DNA of 64,000 bases from Klebsiella aerogenes KCTC 2190 (GCF_000215745.1 NC_015663.1:2170001-2234000); one strand, 5' to 3'. Shown: positions 50,735-59,476, counted from the stretch's first letter. Notes: generated by a model from the sequence alone, not told the origin. Translations and numbers: made by a program.

Positions 50735-51955
50735 TCAAAACAGCGTGTCGAGCTCGTCCAGCACATTGTAGTCGTCATCGACCAGCAGCAACGTCTTCCA
50801 CTTATCAAAGGTCAGACAGGGGTGCGAGGTGCCGAACAGCAGAATATCGCCGACCTGCACATCGCTGCCCGGCGCCAGGCGCAGCATGCAGTGCTGATCC
50901 ATGATGCCGATACTGACGATCGACTCCGCGCGCAGCGCTAACTGCTGGCCGTTACGATAATGGGTGATCGGCTGCGGCAGCCCGGCGTCGAAAGCGCAGT
51001 CGCGCTTGCCGAAGTTTACCACCGCGCGATCCGCCTCAGGCACCGATTGCACCATCGCCATCAGCTCCAGCGCTGATGTAAGATCGCCGGCGAGATCGCA
51101 GGCAATCGGATCGCGGGCGATCAGCTCTTGTTGTGCGAGATCGTAGATCCCGCGATCGTGGGTGATATAACAGCCAGGGCGGATGACGATACGGCAGCGG
51201 CGCGGTTTTGCCGCCGCCAGCCAGATGTTGCACACCACGTCATACCAGACGGTGCCCGCGCCGGTGAGAATAAATTCGCCGTCAACCAGCGACTCCATGC
51301 GGCAGGCAAGCGCCGCGGCCTGTTGTAATAACGCTTCCACCTGCGGTTGCGGATCGTCGCCGTGCAGCACTCCTTCATACAATTCCAGTCCGCGTAGCCG
51401 TAACCCCGGCAGATCGCTTACCCGCTGCGCCAGCGCCAGCGCGTCATCAACGCTACGACAGCCGCAGCGCCCGCCCGGCACGCCAAGTTCAATCAGCACA
51501 TCCAGCGTTTGTCCCTGGGCGGTGAAGAAAGCGGAGAGGGTGCGTACGTTAGCCTCGCTATCGACGCAGCAGATAAAATCCACTGCCCGATAGTGGGCTT
51601 TTAGCTGCGCGACCACCTGCATATTGGCCTTGCCGACCAGCTGATTGACCATCAGGACGCGTTGGATGCCGCTGGCCATCGCCGCGCTGGCCTGCCAGGC
51701 GCTGCCCACGCCGATCCCCCACGCTCCCGCTCGCTGCTGCGCCTGAAATATCCATGGCGTCATTGTCGTTTTGCCATGCGGCGCCAGCGACACCCCGCGG
51801 GCGTCGGCGTAACGCTGCATCCATGAAATATTATTTTCCAGCGCCGACTTTTTTAGCAGCGCGGCGGGTAGACAGACCTCTTCCGCCAGCAGATTAGCCG
51901 GCGCGGACATGAGGGCGGATTTGTGCGGGATGAGCGGTGCTGAATGGTATTTCAT
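50735..51955 (-). CDS. fold-III PLP enzyme, D-serine/D-glucosaminate dehydratase-like amino acid deaminase
   Basis: 406 residues. Alanine-racemase-type N-terminal domain with the PLP Lys62 in SLAPHGKTTMTPW, IELGVPGGRCGCRS, and a C-terminal domain with FGTSHPCLTFDKW, the His-Cys pair that binds zinc in D-serine dehydratase and D-threonine aldolase relatives. The family includes D-serine dehydratase, D-threonine aldolase and, to my knowledge, D-glucosaminate dehydratase. The neighbours across the divergent promoter (N-acyl-D-amino acid deacylase, RidA, KDG-type kinase and aldolase) favour a 2-amino-2-deoxyaldonate as substrate, giving a 2-keto-3-deoxy sugar acid and ammonia. Substrate is inference; the enzyme family is clear. 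Confidence 0.82.
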   Translation of the reverse strand: MKYHSAPLIPHKSALMSAPANLLAEEVCLPAALLKKSALENNISWMQRYADARGVSLAPHGKTTMTPWIFQAQQRAGAWGIGVGSAWQASAAMASGIQRVLMVNQLVGKANMQVVAQLKAHYRAVDFICCVDSEANVRTLSAFFTAQGQTLDVLIELGVPGGRCGCRSVDDALALAQRVSDLPGLRLRGLELYEGVLHGDDPQPQVEALLQQAAALACRMESLVDGEFILTGAGTVWYDVVCNIWLAAAKPRRCRIVIRPGCYITHDRGIYDLAQQELIARDPIACDLAGDLTSALELMAMVQSVPEADRAVVNFGKRDCAFDAGLPQPITHYRNGQQLALRAESIVSIGIMDQHCMLRLAPGSDVQVGDILLFGTSHPCLTFDKWKTLLLVDDDYNVLDELDTLF

Positions 51956-52041
51956 AACACTATCCTTTCAGGGGTTATAATCGGTTAGTCTCTTGGTATC
52001 ATTTATAACTATTTGATAAATATATTTTTAATATAAAAATG

Positions 52042-52058
52042 TTATTCGTTTTGAATAA
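52042..52058. promoter_or_regulatory. inverted repeat in the divergent promoter of the amino-sugar-acid cluster
   Basis: TTATTC-GTTTT-GAATAA in the AT-rich 200-bp gap between the deaminase gene and the deacylase gene. A candidate operator for the RpiR-type regulator of the cluster; other than AT-richness nothing else was noticed in the gap. Confidence 0.35.
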
Positions 52059-52155
52059 AAGTATCACAAAATGATCTGGGTTTTGCGTAGTTTTCCACTG
52101 TTTTTTGCGCTTGTAAATGGTTAACTTATCGGCATGTCGAAAGGGAGTAATTGCT

Positions 52156-53595
52156 ATGAAAGTTGACTGGCTTTTCAAAAACGTCACGGTGATCGATGGG
52201 AGCGGCGGGCCGCAATACCGTGCTGATGTGGCGGTGAAGGGCGACCGAATAATGGCTATCGCCCCGGCGCTGGATGTCGCGGCGGAGCAGGTGATTGATG
52301 GCCAGGGGCGGGTACTGGCGCCGGGCTTTATTGATGTGCATACCCATGATGATATCAACGTTATCCGTATGCCTGAGTACTTGCCGAAACTCAGCCAGGG
52401 GGTGACGACGGTGATCGTCGGCAACTGCGGGATCAGCGCGGCGACCGCCACCATGCGCGGGGAAGTGCCGGACCCGATGAATCTCCTCGGCGAACAGCAG
52501 CACTTTATCTATCCCACCGTGGAGGCTTATGCCCACGCGGTGGAAGCGGCGCGACCGTCGTTGAACGTCGGCACGCTAATCGGTCACACAGCGCTGCGTA
52601 ATAACCATATGGACGATCTGTTTCGTCCGGCGAGCGAGACGGAAATCGCCGGTATGCGCGTACAGCTACGCGATGCGCTGCGCCAGGGAGCATTAGGGCT
52701 CAGTACCGGGCTGGCCTATGCCAGCGCCTTCCAGTCGACTACCGAAGAGGTGATGGCGCTGGCGGAAGAGCTGGCAGCCGGGAAGGGCATCTATACCACC
52801 CATTTACGTTCAGAGTTTGAGCCGATTCTCGAGGCGTTGGATGAAGCCTTCCGCATCGGCCGCCACGGCAACGTGCCGGTGGTGGTTTCACACCACAAGT
52901 GCGCCGGGGCGAAAAACTGGGGGCGTACCAAAGAAACGCTGGCGTTTTTCGATGAGATGCGCCAGCAGCAGGATATCGCCTGCGACTGTTATCCCTACTC
53001 CGCCAGCTCGTCGACGCTGGATATGAAACAGGTGACCGATGAGTTTGATATCGTGATCACCTGGTCCGAAGCGCAGCCGGAGCAGGCGGGGAAAACGCTG
53101 CAGCAGATCGCCAATGAGTGGCAGGTGAGCCTGCACGACGCCGCGGCGCGGCTGATGCCGGCGGGCGCTATCTACTACAACATGGATGAGCAGGACGTAC
53201 GGCGAGTGATGCGCTATCCGGTCACCATGATTGGCTCTGACGGGCTGCCGAACGATCCGATGCCGCATCCTCGCCTGTGGGGCGCCTTCCCGCGGGTACT
53301 CGGCCACTATAGCCGCGACGAGCAGTTATTCCCGCTGACTACCGCGGTACACAAGATGACCGGGCTGTCGGCGGCGCGCTTCCAGTTGGCGGATCGCGGG
53401 CTGGTGAAAATTGGCTACTTTGCCGACCTGGTGCTGTTTGACCCGCAGACGGTGCGCGATGTCGCCAGTTTCTCCGACCCGAAACGACCGGCGGACGGCA
53501 TTGAGGCGGTGATGGTCAACGGCGTGATGAGCTACGGCAGTGATAAGAAAATTACCGGGCGGGCAGGGCGTTTCCTGCGCCGTCGGATGGACTAA
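52156..53595 (+). CDS. N-acyl-D-amino-acid deacylase (amidohydrolase family)
   Basis: 479 residues from the ATG at 52156, which follows GGGAG by 8 bases. D-aminoacylase features of the amidohydrolase superfamily: VLAPGFIDVHTHDDINV (metal-binding HxH), VTTVIVGNCGISAA, YTTHLRSE, VVVSHHKCAGAKNWG, and MIGSDGLPNDPMPHPRLWG with the catalytic Asp. Such enzymes remove N-acyl groups from N-acyl-D-amino acids. Next to a KDG/KDGal-type kinase and aldolase, the substrate may be an N-acetylated amino sugar acid such as N-acetyl-D-glucosaminate. RidA follows 10 bp downstream. Family is certain, substrate inferred. Confidence 0.85.
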   Translation: MKVDWLFKNVTVIDGSGGPQYRADVAVKGDRIMAIAPALDVAAEQVIDGQGRVLAPGFIDVHTHDDINVIRMPEYLPKLSQGVTTVIVGNCGISAATATMRGEVPDPMNLLGEQQHFIYPTVEAYAHAVEAARPSLNVGTLIGHTALRNNHMDDLFRPASETEIAGMRVQLRDALRQGALGLSTGLAYASAFQSTTEEVMALAEELAAGKGIYTTHLRSEFEPILEALDEAFRIGRHGNVPVVVSHHKCAGAKNWGRTKETLAFFDEMRQQQDIACDCYPYSASSSTLDMKQVTDEFDIVITWSEAQPEQAGKTLQQIANEWQVSLHDAAARLMPAGAIYYNMDEQDVRRVMRYPVTMIGSDGLPNDPMPHPRLWGAFPRVLGHYSRDEQLFPLTTAVHKMTGLSAARFQLADRGLVKIGYFADLVLFDPQTVRDVASFSDPKRPADGIEAVMVNGVMSYGSDKKITGRAGRFLRRRMD

Positions 53596-53605
53596 GGAGT
53601 TGAGT

Positions 53606-53998
53606 ATGAGTATCAAACGTTATGGCGTAGAAGGCGGTACCGGCACCGGCGGTCAGCATCTGCCGTTTGCCCGCGCGGTGGAAGCCGGCGGATGGCTATA
53701 TGTCTCCGGGCAGACGCCGATGAAAAATGGCGAAGTCGTGGAAGGCGGCATCGTCGAACAATCGCGGCTGGCGATCCAGAACTGCGTCGACATCATGAGC
53801 GAAGCCGGTTACGGCCTGGCGGACGTGGTACACGTGAAAGTGATCCTCACCGACGCGCGCTATTTCCAGTCGTTCAATAAGGTATTTCGCGAGTTCTTTG
53901 GCGATAATCCGCCAGCGCGCATTTGCTGCGTGGCGGACCTGGTGGTGGATTGCAAAGTTGAAGTGGATGTGACCTGTTTTAACGCTGCGCGACAATAA
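53606..53998 (+). CDS. RidA-family enamine/imine deaminase
   Basis: 130 residues from the ATG at 53606 after AAGGAG. RidA/YjgF/UK114 features: LPFARAVEAGGWLYVSGQTP, EQSRLAIQNCVDIM, YGLADVVHVKVILTDARYF, and the conserved Arg of NPPARICCVADLVV. RidA enzymes hydrolyse reactive enamine or imine intermediates released by PLP-dependent dehydratases. That fits the dehydratase-like fold-III enzyme encoded divergently, whose elimination reaction would release exactly such an intermediate. Located between the deacylase and the symporter. Confidence 0.88.
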   Translation: MSIKRYGVEGGTGTGGQHLPFARAVEAGGWLYVSGQTPMKNGEVVEGGIVEQSRLAIQNCVDIMSEAGYGLADVVHVKVILTDARYFQSFNKVFREFFGDNPPARICCVADLVVDCKVEVDVTCFNAARQ

Positions 53999-54018
53999 CG
54001 CCTGACGGCAAAAAAATA

Positions 54019-54043
54019 ATTCCCTCCCTTTCCGGGAGGGATC
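54019..54043. terminator. stem-loop after the RidA gene
   Basis: TCCCTCCC and GGGAGGGA pair around a short loop. The flanks are A-rich on the plus strand, so a U tract would form only on the minus strand; it may act as a partial terminator or processing site before the symporter gene. Confidence 0.45.
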
Positions 54044-54104
54044 ATCAAAAAAATGTGATATCGGCACCAGAGTGAATAAATAAATCGGTGCCACTGGGTT
54101 CGCT

Positions 54105-54122
54105 ATGCCTTTTTTCAGGCAT
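54105..54122. promoter_or_regulatory. inverted repeat before the symporter gene
   Basis: ATGCCT-TTTTTC-AGGCAT, 64-81 bp before the start at 54186; a second pair, GGCACC (54063) and GGTGCC (54087), lies just upstream. Possible operator or attenuator; function unknown. Confidence 0.3.
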
Positions 54123-54185
54123 GGTTCCTGTTAACTCATAATATTCAGCGGCACGAATATTATTTATTACGTCTGGATGTGAGCC

Positions 54186-55673
54186 ATGAATAATATGTCA
54201 TTTATGATTTGGTTTTCCGTTTATGCCTGCGCGATGATTACTTTAGGTTGGTACGTTTCGCGCAAACAGAAAACCGGCGAAGACTTTTTACTTGGCGGTC
54301 GTTCGCTGCCGATGATCCTCACTCTCGGTTCGACGGTCGGCACCATGGTGGGGACCGGCTCCAGCGTCGGCGCCGTCGGCTTTGGCTACAGCAACGGCTG
54401 GGCCGGGATGCTTTACGGCCTTGGCGGCGCGGTGGGGATCCTGCTGGTGGCATGGTTATTCGCACCGGTACGTAAACTTCGCTTCATGACCATGAGTGAA
54501 GAAATGTCGTATTACACCGGCGGCAGTAAAATTATCAAAAACCTCGTCGCGATACTTATTTTTATTGCCTCTATCGGCTGGCTGGGAGCGCATATATTAG
54601 GCGGCGGATTATATCTGGCGTGGGCCAGCGGCATTGATATTAATGTCGCGAAAATTATTATCGCGCTGGCTTTTGTGGTTTATGTCGGTATCGGCGGCTA
54701 TTCCGCGGTGGTGTGGATCGATACCATTCAATCAATCGTGCTGTTCGTCGGCTTTATTTTAATGGCGGTGCTGGCGGTTCATCACGTTGGCGGCTGGAGC
54801 CATATTCAGCAGGCCGTCGATCCGGCGGCGCAAAGCCTGTTCGCGGTCGATAAATTAGGCGTGTTGCCGGCGCTATCATTGGCGATGGTGATCGGCGTCG
54901 GCGTGCTGGCGACGCCTTCTTATCGCCAGCGTATTTACTCGGCGAAGACCGTCTCCTCGGTGCGCCAGTCCTTTACCATTACCGGCCTGCTGTATTTGGG
55001 ATTTTCCTTCCTGCCGGCGATCATCGGTATGGCGGTATGGACCATGAACCCGCAGCTGGAAAACAGCGGCTTCGCTTTCTTGTTTGCCACTCAGGTGCTG
55101 CCGCCGGTGCTGGCGATGGCGATCCTGATTGCCGGGATGTCGGCCAATATGTCTTCCGGTAGCTCTGATGCCATCGCCGCGGTGTCCATTATGCTGCGCG
55201 ACCTCTACACCCTGGTGACCGGCCATATGCCCGCGCCGGAGAAAGCCATTCGCCTGTCGCGGATCTTCCTGGTTCTGGTGATTGCGCTGGCGCTGCTGTT
55301 TGCGCTGACCTCCAACGACATCATCAGCTATATCACCAAAATGATCTCGATGATTATGTCCGGCATGTTTATCTGCACCATGCTTGGCCGTTTCTGGACA
55401 CGCTTTAACTGGCAGGGCGCGGTCGCTGCGCTGGCCGGCGGCGCCGGGGCATCGGTTGCGGTGCTGGTGGATAGCGACTGGCTGGCGTTCTGGGGCAACC
55501 CGTGTATTCCGGCGGTACTGACGAGCCTGGTGGCTTCGGTGGTGGTGACGTTACTGACCCCGGCCAGCAGCCTGAGCCGCGAGCAGGCGCTGGAAATGAT
55601 TACCCGCGAGCGTGAAAGCCGCCCGACGCCGCCGCCGCTGCCGATTGGCAAACGTCATACCTCACGCGGGTAA
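54186..55673 (+). CDS. sodium:solute symporter (SSS family)
   Basis: 495 residues with about 13 membrane segments. Helix 1 MIWFSVYACAMITLGWYVSR, the DFLLGGRSLPMILTLGSTVG motif and GTGSSVGAVGFGYSNGW are characteristic of sodium:solute symporters; an ISAGMSANMSSGSSDAIAAV-like stretch (IAGMSANMSSGSSDAIA) marks the sodium site region. The tail is polar and proline-rich. Position between ridA and the kinase gene suggests that it imports the compound degraded by this cluster, probably an (N-acetyl) amino sugar acid. Substrate not determined. Confidence 0.85.
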   Translation: MNNMSFMIWFSVYACAMITLGWYVSRKQKTGEDFLLGGRSLPMILTLGSTVGTMVGTGSSVGAVGFGYSNGWAGMLYGLGGAVGILLVAWLFAPVRKLRFMTMSEEMSYYTGGSKIIKNLVAILIFIASIGWLGAHILGGGLYLAWASGIDINVAKIIIALAFVVYVGIGGYSAVVWIDTIQSIVLFVGFILMAVLAVHHVGGWSHIQQAVDPAAQSLFAVDKLGVLPALSLAMVIGVGVLATPSYRQRIYSAKTVSSVRQSFTITGLLYLGFSFLPAIIGMAVWTMNPQLENSGFAFLFATQVLPPVLAMAILIAGMSANMSSGSSDAIAAVSIMLRDLYTLVTGHMPAPEKAIRLSRIFLVLVIALALLFALTSNDIISYITKMISMIMSGMFICTMLGRFWTRFNWQGAVAALAGGAGASVAVLVDSDWLAFWGNPCIPAVLTSLVASVVVTLLTPASSLSREQALEMITRERESRPTPPPLPIGKRHTSRG

Positions 55674-55682
55674 GGGGCCATC

Positions 55683-56555
55683 ATGAACGAGTATATTGCC
55701 GTCGATTGGGGCTCTACGCAGCTGCGGGCATGGCGGATGCGTGATGGCGAATGCATCGACCAGCTGAAGCTGCCCTGCGGCGTCACGCGCCTGAACGGGC
55801 AGCGCGCCGAAGCGGTATTTCAGCAGCAGCTGGCGCCGTGGCGCGGCGACCCCGCGCTGCCGGTGGTGATGGCGGGCATGATCGGCAGTGATGCCGGCTG
55901 GCAACCGGTGCCTTATCTGGCCTGCCCGCTGGCGCTGGAGGCGCTCAACGGTCAGTTACATGAGGTGGCGGAAAACGTGTGGATCGTGCCGGGGCTGAAA
56001 GTGGCGCAGGCCGCAGATTACGATGTGATGCGCGGTGAAGAGACTCAGTTGCTGGGCGCCTGGCAACTGATGCCCGCGGAGTGTTACGTGATGCCCGGCA
56101 CCCACTGCAAATGGGTGCAGGTGCAAAACGGCGTGGTACGCCAGTTCGCCACGGCGATGACCGGCGAACTGCATCACCTGCTGCTTAACCATTCGTTGCT
56201 CGGCCAGCAACTGCCGGTACAACAACCCGATGACGCCGCTTTCGCTCTCGGTATGGAAAAAGGGCTAACTCAGCCGGCGCTGCTGGACGGGTTATTCAGC
56301 GCTCGCGCCGCGCGGGTGTTAGGCGCGCTGGCGGCGGCTTCGGTGAGCGATTATCTCTCCGGGCTGTTGATTGGCGCGGAGGTGGCGACCTTTAGCGAAC
56401 GCTACCGCGCCAGCCGCGTGGTGCTGGTTGGTGAGCACTCGCTCAGCGCCCGTTATCAGCAGGCGATGGCGGCGCGTGGGTTAGCCGTTTCCTGTTGTTC
56501 CGGCGAGACGGCGTTTCTTTCGGGTATAGCGAGGATGATTGATGGACAAGGTTAA
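55683..56555 (+). CDS. dgoK: 2-dehydro-3-deoxygalactonokinase-type kinase (DgoK family)
   Basis: 290 residues. IAVDWGSTQLRAWRMRDGEC is the DgoK N-terminal phosphate motif; MAGMIGSDAGWQPVPYLACP, PGTHCKWVQVQNGVVRQFAT and LSDYLSGLLIGAE-like SVSDYLSGLLIGAEV follow as in DgoK. The enzyme phosphorylates a 2-keto-3-deoxy sugar acid (galactonate in DgoK; gluconate is possible in this context) at C6. Its stop lies inside the aldolase gene start, an overlap of 14 bp, so kinase and aldolase are made together. Confidence 0.9.
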   Translation: MNEYIAVDWGSTQLRAWRMRDGECIDQLKLPCGVTRLNGQRAEAVFQQQLAPWRGDPALPVVMAGMIGSDAGWQPVPYLACPLALEALNGQLHEVAENVWIVPGLKVAQAADYDVMRGEETQLLGAWQLMPAECYVMPGTHCKWVQVQNGVVRQFATAMTGELHHLLLNHSLLGQQLPVQQPDDAAFALGMEKGLTQPALLDGLFSARAARVLGALAAASVSDYLSGLLIGAEVATFSERYRASRVVLVGEHSLSARYQQAMAARGLAVSCCSGETAFLSGIARMIDGQG

Positions 56556-57141
56556 ACTGGTGGCGATTTTACGCGGTATTCAGCCTGGTGAGGCGGCGGA
56601 GCATATCGCCGCGCTTATCGAGGCGGGTTTTCGCTATATTGAAATTCCGCTTAACTCGCCGGACTGGCAGCAAAGTATTCCGGCGATGGTGCGCCAGTTT
56701 GGCGAGCGGGCGGTGATTGGTGCGGGGACGGTGCTGAAGGTTGAACAGGTTGATTTTCTGACTGAAGCCGGGGCAAAACTTATCGTGACGCCCAATACGG
56801 CCCCGGCGGTGATCCGCCGCGCGGTAGATAAGGGGATGTTGGTGTGCGCCGGCTGCGCGACGGCCTCCGAGGCGTTTAGCGCGCTGGATGCCGGGGCGCA
56901 ATGGCTGAAAATCTTTCCGTCATCGGCATTCGGCCCGGACTATATCCGCGCGCTGAAAGCGGTGTTGCCGCCGGAGGTGTCGGTGCTGGCGGTCGGCGGC
57001 GTGACGCCGGAAAACCTGCACAGCTGGCGTCAGGCGGGCTGCGCGGGGGCGGGGCTAGGCAGCGATCTCTACCGCGCCGGGCAGTCGTTGGCGCGTACCC
57101 GCCAGCAGGCGCAACGCTTTATCGCCGCCTGCGGTGATTAA
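56542..57141 (+). CDS. dgoA: 2-dehydro-3-deoxy-6-phosphogalactonate-type aldolase (DgoA/Eda family)
   Basis: 199 residues from the ATG at 56542 (MDKVKLVAILRGIQPGEAAE), inside the end of dgoK. Class I aldolase landmarks are IEIPLNSPDW, IGAGTVLKVEQVD, LIVTPNTAPAVIR and the Schiff-base Lys in WLKIFPSSAFGPDYI. It cleaves KDPGal (or KDPG) to pyruvate and glyceraldehyde 3-phosphate. No galactonate dehydratase (DgoD) gene is present, so the keto-deoxy acid must come from another source, here probably the PLP-dependent deaminase. Its stop overlaps that of the convergent RpiR gene. Confidence 0.9.
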   Translation: MDKVKLVAILRGIQPGEAAEHIAALIEAGFRYIEIPLNSPDWQQSIPAMVRQFGERAVIGAGTVLKVEQVDFLTEAGAKLIVTPNTAPAVIRRAVDKGMLVCAGCATASEAFSALDAGAQWLKIFPSSAFGPDYIRALKAVLPPEVSVLAVGGVTPENLHSWRQAGCAGAGLGSDLYRAGQSLARTRQQAQRFIAACGD

Positions 57142-58001
57142 TCGCCGAGCGGCAGTCGGTCGACGCCGTCTCGGTGGTCGTCGAGCGCCAGCTTAATGCG
57201 GCGCAGGCGGTCTTTCGCCTGCGGTTTATTGGCCATCGCCAGCTCGGTGGCCAGCACATCCACCATCGCCAGCATCGCATAGCGTGAGGCGCTGGGCTTA
57301 AAGATATAGTCGTTTTCGCTCACCAGCAGCGGCAGCAATAAATCTGCCTGCGCCGCCAGCGGCGTTTCCGGCGGGGTAATAGCGACAATTTTCGCCCCGT
57401 ATTGCCGGGCGATAGCGGCGCTTTCGATCATCTCTTTGGTATAGCCGCCGAGCGACAGCACAATCACCACATCTTTCGCCGTCACCGCCGAACTCATCAT
57501 GCGAACCAATAGGCCGTCGTTCTGGCTGACTACCGGCAACCCGAGGCGGAACAGGCGATACTGGATCTCCTGCGCGCAGATGGTCGAGCCGCCGCCCATA
57601 CCCAGCGCAAGCACCTGGCGGGCGCCGCTAATCCATTCCACCGCGCGTTTCAGCGCCGCAAGATCCAGCGCCCGGCGGTTGGTTTCCAGTACGCTGATAA
57701 TCGATTCATAAATTCCCTGTACGCCTTCCAGATCCGGCACATCGAGAATAAAGCGCTGACCAATGGCCAGCGACTGGGCGAGCTTCATTTTCAGTTCGCG
57801 CACGTCTTTGCAGCCCAGCGCACGCGCAAAGCGCGTCACCGATGCCTGGCTGGTGTCGGTCAGGCGCGCCAGTTCGGCAATCGGCATTGCCGCCGCGGCG
57901 GCGACGTCGTCGAGAATAAACTGCGCAATGCGCTTTTCGGTCGCGGTCAGCGCCATAAAGCGGTCGGTGATGCAGGAGATGATATCGATCGAGTAGGCCA
58001 T
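57138..58001 (-). CDS. MurR/RpiR-family regulator with SIS domain
   Basis: 287 residues. N-terminal RpiR helix-turn-helix (FMALTATEKRIAQFILDDVA; IAELARLTDTSQASVTRFAR) and a C-terminal sugar isomerase (SIS) domain with VLALGMGGGSTICAQEIQYR and VIVLSLGGYTKEMIESAAI, which binds phosphosugars. It is the likely repressor or activator of the preceding cluster, responding to a phosphorylated keto-deoxy acid or a related sugar phosphate. A 17-bp palindrome and a 12-bp tandem repeat precede its start, suggesting autoregulation. Confidence 0.88.
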   Translation of the reverse strand: MAYSIDIISCITDRFMALTATEKRIAQFILDDVAAAAAMPIAELARLTDTSQASVTRFARALGCKDVRELKMKLAQSLAIGQRFILDVPDLEGVQGIYESIISVLETNRRALDLAALKRAVEWISGARQVLALGMGGGSTICAQEIQYRLFRLGLPVVSQNDGLLVRMMSSAVTAKDVVIVLSLGGYTKEMIESAAIARQYGAKIVAITPPETPLAAQADLLLPLLVSENDYIFKPSASRYAMLAMVDVLATELAMANKPQAKDRLRRIKLALDDHRDGVDRLPLGD

Positions 58002-58011
58002 TCCGGGTATC

Positions 58012-58035
58012 AGGTTATGTATTAGGTTATGTATT
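58012..58035. repeat. tandem 12-bp repeat before the RpiR gene
   Basis: AGGTTATGTATT occurs twice in direct succession (58012-58023, 58024-58035), 11-34 bp before the start codon. It could be a slippage product or part of the promoter/operator. Confidence 0.6.
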
Positions 58036-58039
58036 GGGA

Positions 58040-58056
58040 ATGGTACTTTGTACCAT
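58040..58056. promoter_or_regulatory. palindrome, candidate RpiR operator
   Basis: ATGGTAC-TTT-GTACCAT, perfect 7-bp arms, 39-55 bp before the RpiR start. Its symmetry and position suit binding of a dimeric regulator for autoregulation. Confidence 0.55.
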
Positions 58057-58094
58057 ATGCCGGTGACAAAATCAGCGCGGCGCCTCTCGCGGCG

Positions 58095-58628
58095 CTAAAA
58101 ATCAAGGCGCATCGCGCAGCGGGTTTCCGCCGTCAGGCCGTGCTCCGTTTCCAGCGCGCGTTTCGCCGCCAGCCCTTCGGGTAGGTGCAGTTCATTAAGG
58201 ATGGTGAAGCCCAGCCGGGTATAAAATGGCGCGTTCCACGGCACTTCGCGAAAGGTGGTGAGCGTCACCGCCGGGAAGCCGTCGCGGCGGGCGTTGTCGA
58301 TAGTTTGGCTAAGCAGGGCGCGGCCAATACCCTGGCCCTGCCACTGCTGATGGACGGAGATTTCTACAATAAACAGCGCATCGTCCAGCGGCTCGCTCAG
58401 CAGGAAACCGACGGGCCTGTCGTCCGCGAGCGCCAGCAGGCTATGGCCGGTTTCCAGGTATTGCCGGTGCTGTTCAACGCTCATTACCGGGCTTTCCGCC
58501 AGCCAGGCGAAAGCGGGAATGCGCGCAAAGGATTGTGCCGCCGAACGTTCCAGCGCGGGCAGCTGCGGCAGATCGCCTTCTTCAGTCAGGCGAAAAGTGA
58601 TAGTGGGGTTTATAGTGTTAGTTTTCAT
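58095..58628 (-). CDS. GNAT-family N-acetyltransferase
   Basis: 177 residues, one GNAT domain: ITFRLTEEGDLPQLPALERS at the start, FIVEISVHQQWQGQGIGRAL with the acetyl-CoA pyrophosphate loop (Q/R-x-x-G-x-G/A), DGFPAVTLTTFREVPWNAPF, and YTRLGFTILNEL. The substrate is unknown. It is divergent from the next gene with only 32 bp between the two starts, so its promoter must lie inside or overlap the neighbouring coding sequence. Small-molecule or toxin resistance is possible but not shown. Confidence 0.8.
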   Translation of the reverse strand: MKTNTINPTITFRLTEEGDLPQLPALERSAAQSFARIPAFAWLAESPVMSVEQHRQYLETGHSLLALADDRPVGFLLSEPLDDALFIVEISVHQQWQGQGIGRALLSQTIDNARRDGFPAVTLTTFREVPWNAPFYTRLGFTILNELHLPEGLAAKRALETEHGLTAETRCAMRLDF

Positions 58629-58660
58629 CGCCTCAGCATAGCAGCCTCAGGGAGAAATGC

Positions 58661-59476
58661 ATGGAGTTCACCGCCGTTCCTGCCGTCCAGTTTAGCGGCG
58701 CGCAGTTGACTACGATTTTGAATGACTGCTTTGCCGATTATCTGGTGCCGGTGTCGATGTCGGTAGATCTGTTTGTACAACGCTTTAGCGCCGAAGGGTT
58801 AAACCTGTTGCAGTCTAAGGTGTGGCTGGCAGGAGATGAACCGGCGGCTATCGGGCTCATCGCCCGTCGCGGGCGTGATGCGCGGCTGGCGGCCTTTGCT
58901 ATACATCCCGGCTTTCGCGGCAAAGGACGAGGGCGACAATTGATGACCTCGCTTATCGCCGATTTACGCGCTCAGGGCGTACAGCGAATGTGGCTGGAGG
59001 TGATCCGCGATAATCACCGGGCGGTGGCGCTGTATCAGTCATTGGGCTTTACCGTGCGTCACGGGCTGTGCGGCTATCTCAGCGCGGGGCAAGCGGAGCC
59101 GCGTGAATCCAGCCTGGATGAGTATGATTTGCTGAGCCTGCTGCGTCATGCAAGCCTGGAGCTGGAAGGGCAACTGCCGTGGCTGCTGGATCCGCTGACC
59201 TTTATTACCTTGCCCTGTCGGGCGTTGACGCTGCAGCAGCAGGCCTTCGCCGTACTGGCAACCACCGCCAGCAAGCCGCAGTTACAGTTTTTATGGCTGA
59301 CGCCGGCGGCGCGCGGACGCGGGCTGGGGCGGGAAATGCTGCTCGCGCTGGCTCAACAGTTTCCGGGATTAAGCACTTCGGTGACCATCCCGGAAACCTT
59401 CACGCCGCTGTTTAAATCGGCGGGCTATGCGCCGCTGGCGCTGCAGCAGTACGAGATGTGCCTGCGCTTGAACTAG
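58661..59476 (+). CDS. two-domain GNAT-family acetyltransferase
   Basis: 271 residues. First GNAT domain (about 1-145) is complete, with AAFAIHPGFRGKGRGRQLMT, LEVIRDNHRAVALYQSLGFT; a second, more degenerate copy follows (about 150-271) with FLWLTPAARGRGLGREMLLA and FTPLFKSAGYAPLALQQYEM. Two tandem GNAT folds often form one active plus one structural domain. The second domain keeps the RGRGLGRE loop, so both might bind acetyl-CoA. Start after GGGAG. Substrate unknown. Confidence 0.8.
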   Translation: MEFTAVPAVQFSGAQLTTILNDCFADYLVPVSMSVDLFVQRFSAEGLNLLQSKVWLAGDEPAAIGLIARRGRDARLAAFAIHPGFRGKGRGRQLMTSLIADLRAQGVQRMWLEVIRDNHRAVALYQSLGFTVRHGLCGYLSAGQAEPRESSLDEYDLLSLLRHASLELEGQLPWLLDPLTFITLPCRALTLQQQAFAVLATTASKPQLQFLWLTPAARGRGLGREMLLALAQQFPGLSTSVTIPETFTPLFKSAGYAPLALQQYEMCLRLN

